This document shows positions 11,914 through 23,341 of a stretch of 64,000 nucleotides of DNA, one piece after another. The translations under genes and the position numbers were made by a program. The stretch spans positions 10,989,817-11,053,816 of the forward strand of contig OY718804.1 in NCBI GenBank assembly GCA_963070105.1. Direction: 5' to 3'. The DNA is from Litomosoides sigmodontis. Lineage: Eukaryota; Nematoda; Chromadorea; Rhabditida; Onchocercidae. The stretch's first letter is position 1; every line of letters begins with the position of its first letter. The notes under the pieces are model-generated. The model had not been told where the DNA came from, did not search any database, and was given only the letters and a program-made list of their open reading frames with translations.

Positions 11914-13561
11914 TCAGAATTCAACCTGACGCTTTTCACACTTTTCGAAATTCACGGTATAATTGTTGAAAGTGCAAGAAGCAATAAGCGAAGCTTGTGG
12001 TGAGAAATCCGCATCATATAACAGCTTTTCGCCTAGTTTATTGTTTTCCTGAAGAACATCAAAATTCTCCTTCCGAATCATCGCCCAACCACCGTACATG
12101 CAAGCGACGATATAGGATTTTTCATCGGCAATACGTATACTCCATGCACTGCCATTCATCTGAAATGAGTGGATAATTTTGTATCATTGTTCTTAACTTT
12201 TTGTTTTTAAACATGAGACTCTTCGTGTTGATGTACTGAATTTTGAAACTTTAAATTTAAATAGTCTATTGACCGCAGTTAGCTAAATGAGTCTTAAAAG
12301 ACACACAGTTTTAATTCCTAACGCAGCCTTCGGGTCTTCTGCGTGGAATTTTGGATTACGAAATACATTTATCTATCACCTATAGCTCATTCTTTCCAAA
12401 CAGCTAAAGTAAATTTGTGATCATAGAACTCGAAAAGAAAAATAGACCTTTTTTTCAAGAATGCATTGGACGAAATTTCTGAGATCGACACGACGTAGAT
12501 GATCATCATAAGAACCACTAAGGATGTATTCTGAATTTTCCTTACGAACAGAAATGACACCACATTTATGTGTCCTGTTTACATTGACTGGCCTCTTAAC
12601 ATCTGACCGCAAGTCCCATAGTTTTAATGAATTATCCTCACCACCCGATACAATACAATTGCTATCGAGCCATGTCGTTGTCCAAACCTCACATGGTTCA
12701 TTTGTATATGGTGATGTGTGCCCCAGAAAGGAAGATATATTTCCTGAAAATAAAGAATATGGACTATAGCAAAGGTGCAGAAATTTTGAAAGTAAATGTA
12801 GAGGAAAAGTATCTACATCAAAAACTCAGGTTATTGCTTCTGCGTTACGCAAACAATCATCTCATTCTGAACAATAATGATCTTAGTAACATTCTATCAT
12901 TTACAACCATATAAAAGTGCATATTGAATTGCAATATTCAACAACAAAAACCTAATGCTACCTACATAAACATTTGAGATATCAATATTTTAGACAGTCA
13001 ATTACTGTGTGGCAGTATTGTATGCTTACTTTTTCAGTTTGCGCCTTCATGGTTGAAGAGAATATAAATATTTCCAGATGGTCATACATGAATCTATCAA
13101 TGTTATTTTTATCTCAGAAAAAGATGGTTACAATAAAAGATTTTAAATTTCAAAGTCTAAATTCTAACCAAAAAAATACCCGTTTCTAAATTGATAACAT
13201 GTACTATTCCATAAATATCAGAACATAGCGCGAGGTTCCCGAAAACTGCAATCGAAAGTAATGTCCCCCTTTCGATCACTGACAAAATATGCACAGAGTC
13301 CAAATCCCTATCGACTACGCCGACTGATCCGGTTGTTAAAACAGAAATAATATGTTCATTAGGTCCTATGGCAAAACGAAAAATTCCTCCGGGTAAAGCG
13401 ATTGACTTATCCGTTTTGTTCCCTTGCATTTTATATATGCTACCCGAATGTGCGTTATTGTCATGCAACTGATAAGTTCCAACAATATATTTCACTGATT
13501 CTTTGTCTGTGAATTCCAAAGCAGCGGGTCTTTCATGAAGGACGAGCGAGTGGGATTGCAT
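11914..13561 (-). CDS. DPH7: Diphthine methyltransferase, DPH7/WDR85 homologue (3 exons)
   Basis: DPH7 is a WD40 protein that removes the methyl ester from methylated diphthine on elongation factor 2, allowing the final amidation to diphthamide. Exons 13561-13180, 12743-12448 and 12159-11914 join in phase to 307 residues, somewhat shorter than vertebrate homologues. WD-type blades are visible: EYILSGSYDDHLRRVDLR matches the family's GSYDEHLLLWDTR segment, preceded by CIVSGGEDNSLKLWDLR. The N-terminus carries the VGTYQL element and the C-terminus has YIVACMYGGW and LLYDADFS, as in WDR85. In-frame codons run upstream of the ATG to a TAG just before it; that TAG belongs to a CTCTAG acceptor at 13595-13596, which I read as a trans-splice site. 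The upstream CDK2AP stop codon is 80 bases before this ATG. Confidence 0.88.
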
Positions 13562-13593
13562 GACTGCAATTTTTTCAAGCCAAAATACCGCAG

Positions 13594-13596
13594 TCT
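13594..13596 (-). promoter_or_regulatory. Candidate trans-splice acceptor for DPH7
   Basis: The minus strand reads AATCTCTAG directly before the 33-base leader of DPH7, and 46 bases downstream of the CDK2AP stop codon. In nematodes this spacing is typical of an internal operon acceptor that receives a spliced leader. Which leader is used cannot be seen from DNA. Confidence 0.45.
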
Positions 13597-13641
13597 AGAG
13601 ATTAGTTTGAAAAGCAATACATCCCCAAAAATTCTAATGAA

Positions 13642-14179
13642 TTATTGCTGTCGAGCGCTTCGATCAGTCTCTATTAGGCATTCTCGTACAAGAATGCGAG
13701 CACGAATGATATTTCGCTTCAGACGTTCCGAGCAAATTTTATTGTTTGTATAGGATGGCCGAATATCCTTGCCCAGTTCTTCAACCACCTATAAAACATT
13801 TGAAATTTTATGGAGAACTACGATTTATTCAATTTCCTATATAAGGAAAAAGTAAATGATGACTAACTGATACTTTTCACTATCTACTTCAGCCTATTTC
13901 AATTGCTTGCAAGTGGCAAGGAGGAGAAAGGAGTAAATTTATTTTGAGTTTAATGAGTACAATGAGTGTAACAATTTCAAACAGTTCCTGAAAGAATAAT
14001 TGAAGTAGCGAATTTGGAATTATGAAATTTGAAAAACCAACACTCAATAATTGGGTGTATTTTGACGTCCCTGACACTTGAGCAGCTGGCACCGAGTACT
14101 GTGGAAGTGTTGCGGTAGTTGACGATTGATTAGAAGTTAACTGCTGTATAGTATGCCCACCACCAGTTTCACAAGACAT
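13642..14179 (-). CDS. CDK2AP1: CDK2-associated protein / DOC-1 family (2 exons)
   Basis: CDK2AP1/2 (DOC-1) proteins are small nuclear proteins; in animals they are known as CDK2 partners and as subunits of the NuRD chromatin complex. Exons 14179-14042 and 13788-13642 join in phase to 94 residues. The first half is Ser/Thr/Gln-rich and low in complexity, ending TSKYTQLL, which matches the SKYAELL segment of vertebrate CDK2AP1. The second exon encodes the conserved helical region: [13 protein letters not shown], then [18 protein letters not shown] and ETDRSAR, nearly colinear with the human C-terminus. The donor is GTTGGT and the acceptor TTTTATAG. The stop codon lies 80 bases from the DPH7 start on the same strand, suggesting that both are made from one transcript. 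Confidence 0.93.
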
Positions 14180-15102
14180 AACACTTCTCAGACGATCACG
14201 TTACTGGTGCTGGCTGACGTAGCGGCATGTGAAAAGCATGGTAGTGACAAAGAAACGGCACGTATACACTAAACTTTATCATTTAATATATCCGATAATG
14301 GGATAAGCGTTATTTTAGATGAAATGAGATAAATGAGCACAATAATTTCCAACTTCTGAAAATTAATGGAATCCCCTCGTAAACAGTTTTTTCTCACTTA
14401 ATCGAATTTAACGCATTACGAATTCATCATGTCTTATACATCTTAAACGCGCTCAAACACACAAAGAGTGAAATCTCACTAGAAAATCGGGGAGATGACA
14501 AAGAACGCCTGATGACAAAGCACACGTGAGTCGTTGCACGACAGTCGCATGATATAGCACATGAAACGCAAGAAGTGCAATGGGTATATATGTATCCCAT
14601 GGGCAGCAGCATGGAGCTAACTTCTTGCACGGTCATTAAAGTTCTCTCTGTAATGCACTTTCTGGGAAGCCTTATGCTTTTTCGGAGCATTTCAGCAAAA
14701 TTGTTTACGGAGAATTGCTATATCTAAGTATTGATTTCATTATTTGAAGTGTGCCGGAAAATCGGGATCGTGCTCAATCTGTTTTAACGATCTATGGATA
14801 AAGAGTACACATTTCCCTTTTCAGTTTGCTACCTTATGAGATCCTGATCGCCTGTTTATGGATCATTTCGGAAGTCATTTGATCTCGGTTTTTAAGTTTC
14901 TTTTTATTAGATTTTTTTAAAAATTTACTCAGATTGTTCATTACTAGCTGATTAAAGGTTCCATTCAACAGTCGATCCGTCCGGAACCGTTTTGCTTGGG
15001 CGTAGGACTTTTGCATTGGAATATTTTCAGCCGTGCACCATAGATTAATTCTTCAGTACTGGTTCGGTATTACTTCTGTTTCCATCTGAAGAATACTGCG
15101 AA
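14180..15102. other. Divergent intergenic region CDK2AP / CUC-1
   Basis: This 0.9-kb region separates two genes transcribed away from each other and so probably carries promoters for both. Minus-strand open frames at 14427-14690 and 14834-15016 show no recognisable domain. I see no RNA gene. Confidence 0.5.
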
Positions 15103-15746
15103 ATGTCTAACGTGAGATTCGTTTTAGTAAAGGTTTATGAATTTTTAAAGGCTCCGAAATCCATAACATTTGATGTTTGAAACCAATGAATTGATCTTAC
15201 ATAGAGTAGTTACTAACATCCATCAAGATGTCCAGATTTTTGATGATTCATTTACTAGAGCTCTATTGGCATTGAAGAAAAACTCTGTACCTCAGGTTAT
15301 ATTACCAGTATTAGACTACTTATCAAATCCAGTTGTCGAAATTCGTTTGAATTTCAGACATATACATTTGAATTAAACATGACTTGTGAAGGATGCGCGA
15401 ATGCAGCAAAAAACGTGTTGTCGAAATTGGGAGGCATGTTTTTTTTTTCAAATAACATTTTAAGCTTTAAGAAACTTCCCTAGATTGAGATATGTTATCG
15501 GTAAGTTGGTCCTTGAATGGTCGATATAAAGGAAAGCGTTTAAATCCTGTAGTCCCATTTTGAGACAGGTAATATCTGAAATTCCTTTTCCGTTCTCAGT
15601 CCTTTATTTTTATTATTGCAGCTGATATATCTGACATACAAATCGATGTAAGGGCCCAGCGTGTTATTGTTAAAACCACATTGCCCGCTGACTCCGTGCT
15701 TGCAGCCTTGGAAAAAACTGGCAGAAAATGCAGGCGAATTTGTTGA
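15103..15746 (+). CDS. ATOX1: Copper chaperone ATOX1 / CUC-1 (3 exons)
   Basis: This small cytosolic protein binds Cu(I) and delivers it to the copper-transporting P-type ATPases of the secretory pathway. Exons 15103-15111, 15358-15433 and 15622-15746 join to 69 residues, the usual length. The copper site MTCEGC follows the first strand (TYTFELN). ANAAKNVLSKLG forms the first helix, then come DIQIDVRAQRVIVKTTLP and a final VLAALEKTGRK with the conserved Lys-Thr-Gly. The first coding exon is only MSN, with a strong GTGAGA donor; it was chosen because exon 2 starts inside the first strand and has no ATG before the copper motif. The second intron appears to begin with GC rather than GT, since the only phase-consistent donor is GAG|GCATGT. 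It converges on the genes beyond 16.2 kb. Confidence 0.87.
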
Positions 15747-16204
15747 AGACCGCCTACCCACCCACCACTTGGGATTTTATTTAAAATTTTTTAGTAGTTC
15801 CTCGCATCATGCACGAAAGAGCAAGATAAATTAAACTTGTAGGATACGAGCAAAGTTCAATGACTCATTCTGGTACCGTACATTGATTTGGAATTTTTAG
15901 TAGTCTTATCAATTTTTACCATGCCCAAATCATGATTCGGATTTTCAGCCTGATGTTTCATTCCAATTTCCAATGCGAAGTTTGTGTGACTTTTTTAAAG
16001 CTTTTCAGATGGGTTCATTTTGTTCCATTAAACTCCATAAAAGTGAACGTTGCGTTACTCTTCGTTAGGGCCATTTTAGTGTACTATTCAGCCTTACATC
16101 CATCTACAATCATATTCTGATTTGGCGGGTCCTACCTAGCATTTTTGATACTTTCATTTTATTTCTCCATGTTTGTCATCAGTCCAACTAAAATTGTAAT
16201 TTTA
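15747..16204. other. Short convergent intergenic region
   Basis: This spacer lies between the ends of two convergent transcripts. It contains AT-rich sequence with no open frame I would support. Confidence 0.4.
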
Positions 16205-16381
16205 TTACCATTTATCCACTAATTCCATGAATTTGTTCGGCACATGTCTACTATATATGTTCATTAATTTGACTGTATTATAATCTATTGTTACTATTGA
16301 TGGAACAGTTAGCTTTTTCTCCACTTCATCGTTATCCAAAATTTCTTTTACAATGCTTCGAACTTGACAATGCTTAACCAT
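16205..16381 (-). CDS. Possible small ORF directly after UTP25
   Basis: A 58-codon frame starts 37 bases after the UTP25 stop codon on the same strand. Its ATG sits eight bases after a GTGTTCAG acceptor-like sequence, so it could be the downstream cistron of a tight operon. The protein (MVKHCQVRSIVKEILDNDEV..., ending MELVDKW) has mixed, coding-like composition but matches nothing I recognise. Splicing it to the last UTP25 exon at the strong GTAAGC sequence at the end of that gene does not keep the frame. It may instead be a chance frame in the UTP25 3' untranslated region. Confidence 0.25.
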   Translation of the reverse strand: MVKHCQVRSIVKEILDNDEVEKKLTVPSIVTIDYNTVKLMNIYSRHVPNKFMELVDKW

Positions 16382-16418
16382 GATTACATCTGAACACATA
16401 AATTTAAAAATTTAGTTT

Positions 16419-19400
16419 CTACCGGCTTACCAAAACATGCATTGTTTTAGTGGAAGACATTACTTGCCGCATGCAATTATCACCAAATATGTGAGCCATA
16501 CGGAAGAGGTCAAATTTTGTGTATAGTACACGGACATGAGCATAATTACAATCCACCCGGTTGATCATTTCGTGGTAAAATTTGGATTGCACTGGAGGCT
16601 GATAAAAAACGAGTGACTTGACACCCTGAATTACAAAAGATGGAAGATATTTACAAAACTGCAAGGATAAAGGTTCAAAAACCATCTAGTTTCAGTGAAA
16701 TTTAAAAGAAATTCAGCTGGGAGAATTTTCTCCCCAATTATTCTTTCTTTTTCGAAATAAAACGTTATAAAAAACAATAATTACCTTGATATTGTAACGT
16801 CTATAGAAATGAAATCGTTCTGTTATAAGCATAAGTTTCTTTTCCTTCTTATAGAATAACGCCCGTGCTTTTGCTACCTGTATATTTTGCTTATATTTTA
16901 AGAATCTTTCAACCAAGTCCAACTTCTATGAATATTTCTTAAAATTAACACTGCGGGCCGAAATTAACCACATTTTCCATCGTTTGGTACACCTTCTGGA
17001 GAAAGAGGTGTAGAAAAAGCTATAGCATAAACCGACCTTCCCTTCTTTTGCATACTCATGAAGTTGGACGAAGCTTTCGTTCCCATTCTTCAGATAATTC
17101 CGAATCCTCACGAAGTCAAAATATGACGGAATAAAGATAACCGTACTCAGTTCACATTTCGGCAGAATCTTCTCCTGGAATCAATTTTTTCCATCTATTC
17201 ATATACAAGTATCTGTGTATGCATATTATGAGCATGTACATACTAATAATACTAATAATTACGAGATTGAATTCTTTCATAAATTAAGAATCTATTTTAT
17301 ATTAGTTCTATTAAAAAAATGAATTCTAATGCTTAAAAAAAGATTTGTTGAGTTATGAGTCGCATACTTCGAAAAATTTAAATCGAAGATCAGACTGGTT
17401 TTCTGGCACGTCAACATCGATTCGATGCAACTCCTGGCAGTACGGAATTTCTATCTGAAATTATCATGACTTTTGATGTCGATATCGAACTAGAAAATTG
17501 CTCGTAGTCCGAAACTTTTCGCTTAACATCTATTTTAGGGCAATTTGTGATATCAGAAACTTCCCTTTTGGAAAAGTGCCCTATATTCTCATTGATGTGC
17601 TTAACTATTGAACTTTAGCTTACATCTGCAGAAAAAAAAGAAAATAAAAACAAAAAACATACATTATATAGCAATCCTTCACTTGGTGTAAGAAGCTTGA
17701 CGAAGCCAGCAAAGTTCATGCAATAACGAGCAAATAATGCATCACATTCCGCACGACGTTCTTCCGATATCAGCACCGTTTGTCTTACAGTACAATTAAT
17801 TTCATTAGATAACACACATAAAACACACAAAAGTGTTCTTCAAAAATCTTTCAAAAATTGCAAACCTATAGAATTTGGAGTATTGTTCGAGATGCCAACG
17901 CCGAACTCGTGATATATCAACTGTGAGTTTCTTAGGTTGCATGTGCAAACTGCCGACAACATTCAACAAATGTTCCCAATTCTGCATTAGCAATATGTCA
18001 GCCTAAACTTTTTTGATTTTTATTCTAAATGGGATAAATTTTGAACAGTAAAACATGGAAATGTTCCACATTTCTGTCCAGCACTAAGTGTTTTAATGAC
18101 TGGAAGATTTCACAATTATGGGGCATTTCACTAAAATTATTCCACTAATCTCCCTTTACTCATAAAAAGTTAGAAAAGCATTGTTTATCAGCGATATCTT
18201 TTATTTTTCTAATTTTTCATAATGCTGATAAACGACGAATACGCCTGTTTCAAATCTCATCAAAAACAGATCTACCTTATCAATGATCAACACTTCTATA
18301 GAAGCCAGAAAATCTGTTTCTCGCTCCGCGTTATTTTCACCACCTTCTCCCACAATCATCCGTAAACCCAAAGGTGAGGAAATTAAAATATCTGATTCAT
18401 CAAAAGCTGTATAAAGTTTCAAACTCTTTTTAGCAATTGCAACACCAATTCGGAAGCAATCATCAATATTTCCACTCATGAGCTTTCGGTAATCTGCCGA
18501 AACCTGAAAACATTCTAATGAATAAAGAGCTATATGAAAAACTGAATGAAAGAGAAAAAAACACGCATGCAAACAAAAAAATAACAGTTACTGATCAAAA
18601 GAAAGTGCGTAATGGGACTAAAATAACTACACGATAAAATAAAAAATAAGCAGTATAATTTTTGAAAATCTTGCCTCCCTTTTCTCCGATATCTTGAATC
18701 CCGTGTCACCAAATTCTGCTTTGAAACGACGATAATTTGAAATAAACGGCTTGTCTGAATTACCGAAAATCAGTACTCGGAAATTTTCAATAATTGAAAA
18801 GGCATCCTTTTTCATGGGGCATATAATCAACACTTTGGGTCGAGATAACCCCTGATCACGTGCCCTTTCAATATCATCTTCGGTCACCGACTTCTAAACT
18901 TGAAATTCGAATTAAAAAAAAGATGAATAAACGTTTACTTTTACCTTTCCGCTTCATTTTTAAACTCATTTTCAAAAAGCAGTTGAAGTCATAGTAACGT
19001 TGTAGAACGTTGCGCACATCACCATATGCATGCCCAGTGAAATAAGCAACATCTTTTCGATTTGACAGAAAAATAACCGTTACTAACACTTAGTAAATAA
19101 TTAATTGAAAACAATTATAAAGCAAAAAAATTACCTTTTCGCGACACTGTTGCAAGAACTGTTTGTTTTGTATTACCATATTCCGTGTTTGCATGATATG
19201 ACTGATAGCATGTAGGCAGTACAACGGCTAGATTATTTCTATTTATAATTCAAAACTCTCATTTACATTTCAACTGTGGCAAATAAAAACTAAATACTAT
19301 CTTTTTCCTGCAGCCCAATGTTTCTCTTTATTAGACGGAATCATAATTATTGGAAACAATGAAGGAAACAGTACCGTACAATCGACTTTTAATTCTGTCG

Positions 19401-19878
19401 CATAAAGATCGATGTATCTGCCAATAATGGTGTACAATGATAGCTGGGCACTGGTCATCGGATTTCCATTAAGAATTTCAAAGTTTTGCACTAATTTCAA
19501 ATTTAAACCAAAATTTCCAAGTTCCTCTTGCTTTAGAGAGGTAGCATCTTTCAGTTTAAAACAGCGTTGGTGAAATAAGCCTACCCCAAGATCGTCCTGC
19601 AAACACTGCAGTTTTTTTTTAGACACTGCAGTTCTTTTTTGTAAAAATTGAATTAAAATTATATCAATAAATTACAAAGTCATCAAACTGAAATTCACAA
19701 AATCGATTTACATATGCAAACCAACCAGAAAAATGCGTTCCGGCTCACTGGCCGGTGACACTAATGTACGCGCAACAGTTGGATCTAAAGTTTCGCCGAA
19801 ATGCCGCTGGAAGTAACTCGCAGTAGTATTTTCATTTCTCTCAAATGCTTCCCGAAATTTCCGTTTCCCTCTGATCAT
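16419..19878 (-). CDS. UTP25: UTP25 / digestive organ expansion factor, SSU processome (12 exons)
   Basis: UTP25 (DEF) is a nucleolar component of the small-subunit processome needed for early 18S pre-rRNA processing; it has a helicase-like fold without a working DEAD box. Exons: 19878-19726, 19596-19375, 19227-19135, 18890-18675, 18503-18276, 18002-17866, 17783-17663, 17454-17368, 17174-17037, 16922-16785 and 16625-16419, plus possibly one more between 19135 and 18890. The eleven listed join in phase to 579 residues, shorter than human mainly in the acidic N-terminus. Landmarks in order: YCLHAISHIM, ARDQGLSRPKVLIICP, GNIDDCFRIGVAI, ILISSPLGLR, LIIDKADILLMQNWEHLL (the degenerate motif II), ISRVRRWHLEQYSKFYR, VIFIPSYFDFVRIRNYL, TERFHFYRRYNIK and ALFYKKEKK. 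The intron after 18675 appears to be GC-AG. A TTTTCAG acceptor 21 bases before the ATG suggests trans-splicing. Confidence 0.92.
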
Positions 19879-20479
19879 TCCGTCCTTTTATTATGATAAC
19901 TGAAAATTTATGATGAGATCCATAAAATTCGTTTACTGTGAGCAGTGCAGATGCTTCAACCTTTAAGTACAGTTGATCTTTTGAAGTATATGAGTGAAAA
20001 AAGGCGATATTGAACACAACACACAAAAACTAAAGAAAAGAGATTTTAATTAACAAAAGATTATCCTTGCAATCACAAATGAATAAGTTGAACAGAATCA
20101 GAACATCAAACAGTACTTGTAGGAAATGAATAACATTAAAACTGAAAAGCTAGTTGTTTTTTTAAATGCTACTACACATCTTTCCTTTTCACCAATAACG
20201 TATAAGATCAAACTAACTTGAATAACATAGATTTTCGAAAGAACAAATTAAAATAAATTTATAAAGCAGTTATACTAATTTTCCAATAACATTTGCATAT
20301 TCTCAAGTATTTTGCATTGGAGAAATACGTTGTAACGGAAAAGAAATTCATCAAAATTGTAAAAATATTTATTTCAGACAAAAATCGTGAAAGCCAAGTA
20401 AATGTCGATGACAGATACAATGAAATAAAACGCAATGGTAGTTTACATGAAGAAAAATCCTGTTATAGAAGATACAGGC
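19879..20479. other. Spacer between UTP25 and Elongin B
   Basis: About 600 bases of AT-rich sequence separate the Elongin B stop codon from the UTP25 start on the minus strand. A TTTTCAG acceptor lies at 19900-19906, ahead of UTP25. An open minus-strand frame (20026-19841) overlaps the UTP25 start in another frame and looks like a shadow. The gap is long for an operon. Confidence 0.45.
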
Positions 20480-21613
20480 TCACTGATCATTTGTAGCGGC
20501 TTGTTCAGGCCTCATTGCATCTGGCACTGGTGGTGGAATTGATAGAGGCTCAATTACAACGTCCTCTTCTTCTGAAATTGAAATCAGAAGCAAATTCAGT
20601 GAAATAAAGTGGTAAAATAAAAACGTGTATCATTCGTAGGAGTAACCATTTTGTAGGTCGCAAATACTGATGGGAAAATCTGTGAAAATTCCTTTCGATA
20701 ATCTCCTGGGAAGTAGGCTCTATCATCACAACCCTTCAAAGGAAGTGGTCACTATCGTTGCAGCTTTGATGTTATTACAACAAGTTACCTTTTTTGTCCT
20801 TGTCTAATTTTTAAAACAAAGGACCTCATTTCAGAGAATTAACAATAAACTGTTTATTAAACTGCCTAGTGCAACAAACACTTCTAACAACTTTGACACC
20901 GTCTGTGCAACTTCACCAGACCTGAAAGTTTTTCAGAAACACGCATACATGACTGCAAGAATACGAAAAAAACTTAATGCGACATAATCCGAAAATTAAA
21001 ACTTTTTGAAGATTACACTACTCTCACCGTTAGCGACAACAAGTGCTAGCGGCGCCGGTGCCTGTGCGCGAGAATTTTGAGGAGTGTAACCACATTCAGA
21101 AAGTGTCTGCCGATCTTCAATTGTATGCCAGAAACCATCTTCGGTTTGTTTTTTCAAAATTTGCTTATTGATTGGTACCTGAAGCATAAACACATCGTAA
21201 AATTTTAAACAAAACCTCTTGTTTTCTATAAAACACTCTGATTCTGAAATCTAAACATCAAATCAGATTAGGCTGTGCTTACCTTCAGGATGCCCTCAAT
21301 TATTTTTTTAAGTTCCAAAACTGTCGAGTTTTCCTTGACATCACAAAAGATGTGGGTTTTACGACGTAGTATTTCGAAAAAGAGATCCTGGAATTCTACG
21401 CTAATAAAATGTACACAATTTTCCACAGATAACCTAATAACTTGGCAAGATGTCTTTGAAAGTTCCATATGGCTAAAAAACAATAAAATCAATATTAGAT
21501 CGAATATTGCGCAGAAAACATATTCAGTTAAAAATTAACGTAAAACAAGTTTCTTAAATTATACAAAAAGCGCAAAGGTAAAGGAAGAAACGAACCATTT
21601 TACTACTATCCAT
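20480..21613 (-). CDS. ELOB: Elongin B (4 exons, first exon tentative)
   Basis: Elongin B is the ubiquitin-like partner of Elongin C in transcription elongation factor SIII and in cullin-2/5 ubiquitin ligases. Exons 21387-21283, 21178-21028 and 20571-20480 are firm. They give [32 protein letters not shown], then [20 protein letters not shown] (matching human TLGECGFTSQTARPQAPA) and an acidic tail [18 protein letters not shown] with MRPEQA, matching the human FSSPPELPDVMKPQ segment. For the start I propose a mini-exon at 21613-21596 encoding MDSSKM, with a GTTCGT donor, spliced to GATCTC at 21387; this gives about 121 residues, close to the family length. An alternative is the in-frame ATG at 21468, which adds 27 atypical residues and reads through a good acceptor (GAATTCCAG). 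Confidence 0.88.
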
Positions 21614-23341
21614 AGAAGTGGATACCTGCTTAAACGCTAAGCATTACCCAATAAGTCATGAAAGTGAAATGAAAAAATGAGTCCTGCAACTGGAAATGAT
21701 AAAATATTGAAATATACATAATTTAGGCATTAAACAAAGATGACCTGACGCTTACTATTATTATCAGCTCTTCTGTATTTTCAGATTTACACTTTAGCAA
21801 GATAGAAGATTGTCTAAACTAAAAGTACTCACATATTCTCAGCACTTTCTAATTTTTTGCAACTTTCTGTTGCAAATGCTTCATTTAAATACTTTCAGAA
21901 TTAAGGAAAGGAATTAGCTCTCAGCTCTTAACAGCAGCTTTGCAGAAGTAGCTCAAAAGGACCACAGCAAAGGCAAATACCAGTTAAGAATTGCATTACT
22001 AAAAATTTTAGAACTCGACCTAGAGACGACACGAATACTTGCCAGGAATCATTAATGATCGCAACTACTCTGCATGCAGTAAGGGAAATACCATATAACA
22101 TATACAGATACGCACACCCTTCATAAAGCACACTACAACTTTCACCATTATTCATAGCTGTTAAATTTGGCTTCAGCACAGAACAACACTTTAGGGACAA
22201 TCAGGAATATATCAAAGATTTTATTTTAGCTACGTATTCTTATTTACCCTTACTAATCAAATTCTGTAGGAAACGAGTGAAAAACTAATTGGGAAATTTT
22301 AATTTAAAGAAACTACACGAATAAGAACCTACGCTGCGACAACACTATAAATGGTCTATCATAATGAATTAGCAAACCCCTAACTAGTACATAATTCTTC
22401 TATAAACTAATGTCACAACCATATCTCGCAAAATTCTGGAAAAAAACCACTTTCAAGCAAAGCCTTTTCTATGTAGTGTAAGTAACAAAACCACACATTT
22501 CTATCATATAGTCTTCTCTAACGCAGTGCAGTGTGTGATAGAGCAAAGCGAAAAAATACGTACAAATGAAAAATTTGCAGTATCTCGAAAACACACGATA
22601 TGCTTCCGAATTAAAGAACAATTACCTCATATTTTATTAGACCGAAATTATTTTCAAGACATTTACATTTTACATACAGACAAAGGAAACAATAAATACA
22701 TATATCGAACCGAATTTAAAAACAATAAAAAACACTCAACACTACTGGTTAATTTTGCAAACACTTCGATGAGTAATGAGAGAAGTTCAAGCCTTTGTTT
22801 TGTTGGAATCAAATACTCTCCTCCATTTCAAAAACTAGTCTTACCTACCCACTCCACCTTAAAGGCACAACGCTAACGTACAAAGATGAAAGCCCGTATC
22901 TATAAGATAGAACTATAAATTTCGGCATAAAATAAAGTTAAATTTTCTCTCGTTTATGACTATACTTTTTAATGTAAAGTTATCTTCCCAACCAATATTA
23001 CATATTTGAGAATTTTACAGACGTGGAAAGAAACAAAATTTTTGACCACCCCTATGTGAAATAACTTTAAATTCATAAAAAATATAGTGCTCACATGAGT
23101 TGACCGCAAGGTCAAATGAACACAAAAATACATTTCAGATGCCATAAAACTTGAGAAAGTTCAGAAAATGAGCAGAAAATAAAAAAAATAAAGATTGTAA
23201 ATTTACTTTGCAAGCATATATATTATTTATCCACTGGGCAATCATCATGATCTTGACAGTAAAGAAACTCCAAAAAAAGCCATTAAACTGATTATGCAAG
23301 TGAATGTAATGTCAGTTACTGTGCTCAAAGTCATATTCTAA
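21614..23341. other. Noncoding spacer
   Basis: This 1.7-kb AT-rich region lies between Elongin B and DENR. Open frames at 21928-22200 (minus) and 22526-22876 (plus) show no domain I recognise. Nothing further can be supported. Confidence 0.4.

Noticed and set aside
18874..19089. Minus-strand open frame between UTP25 exons (RKDVAYFTGHAYGDVRN...)
   Set aside because: It looks protein-like but cannot be joined to the flanking UTP25 exons in phase, whereas direct joining of those exons gives the family order. It could be an alternative exon; I left it out of the model.
19841..20026. Minus-strand open frame at the 5' end of UTP25
   Set aside because: It overlaps the first UTP25 exon in another frame; the MIRGKRKF start fits the phase and the downstream exons better.
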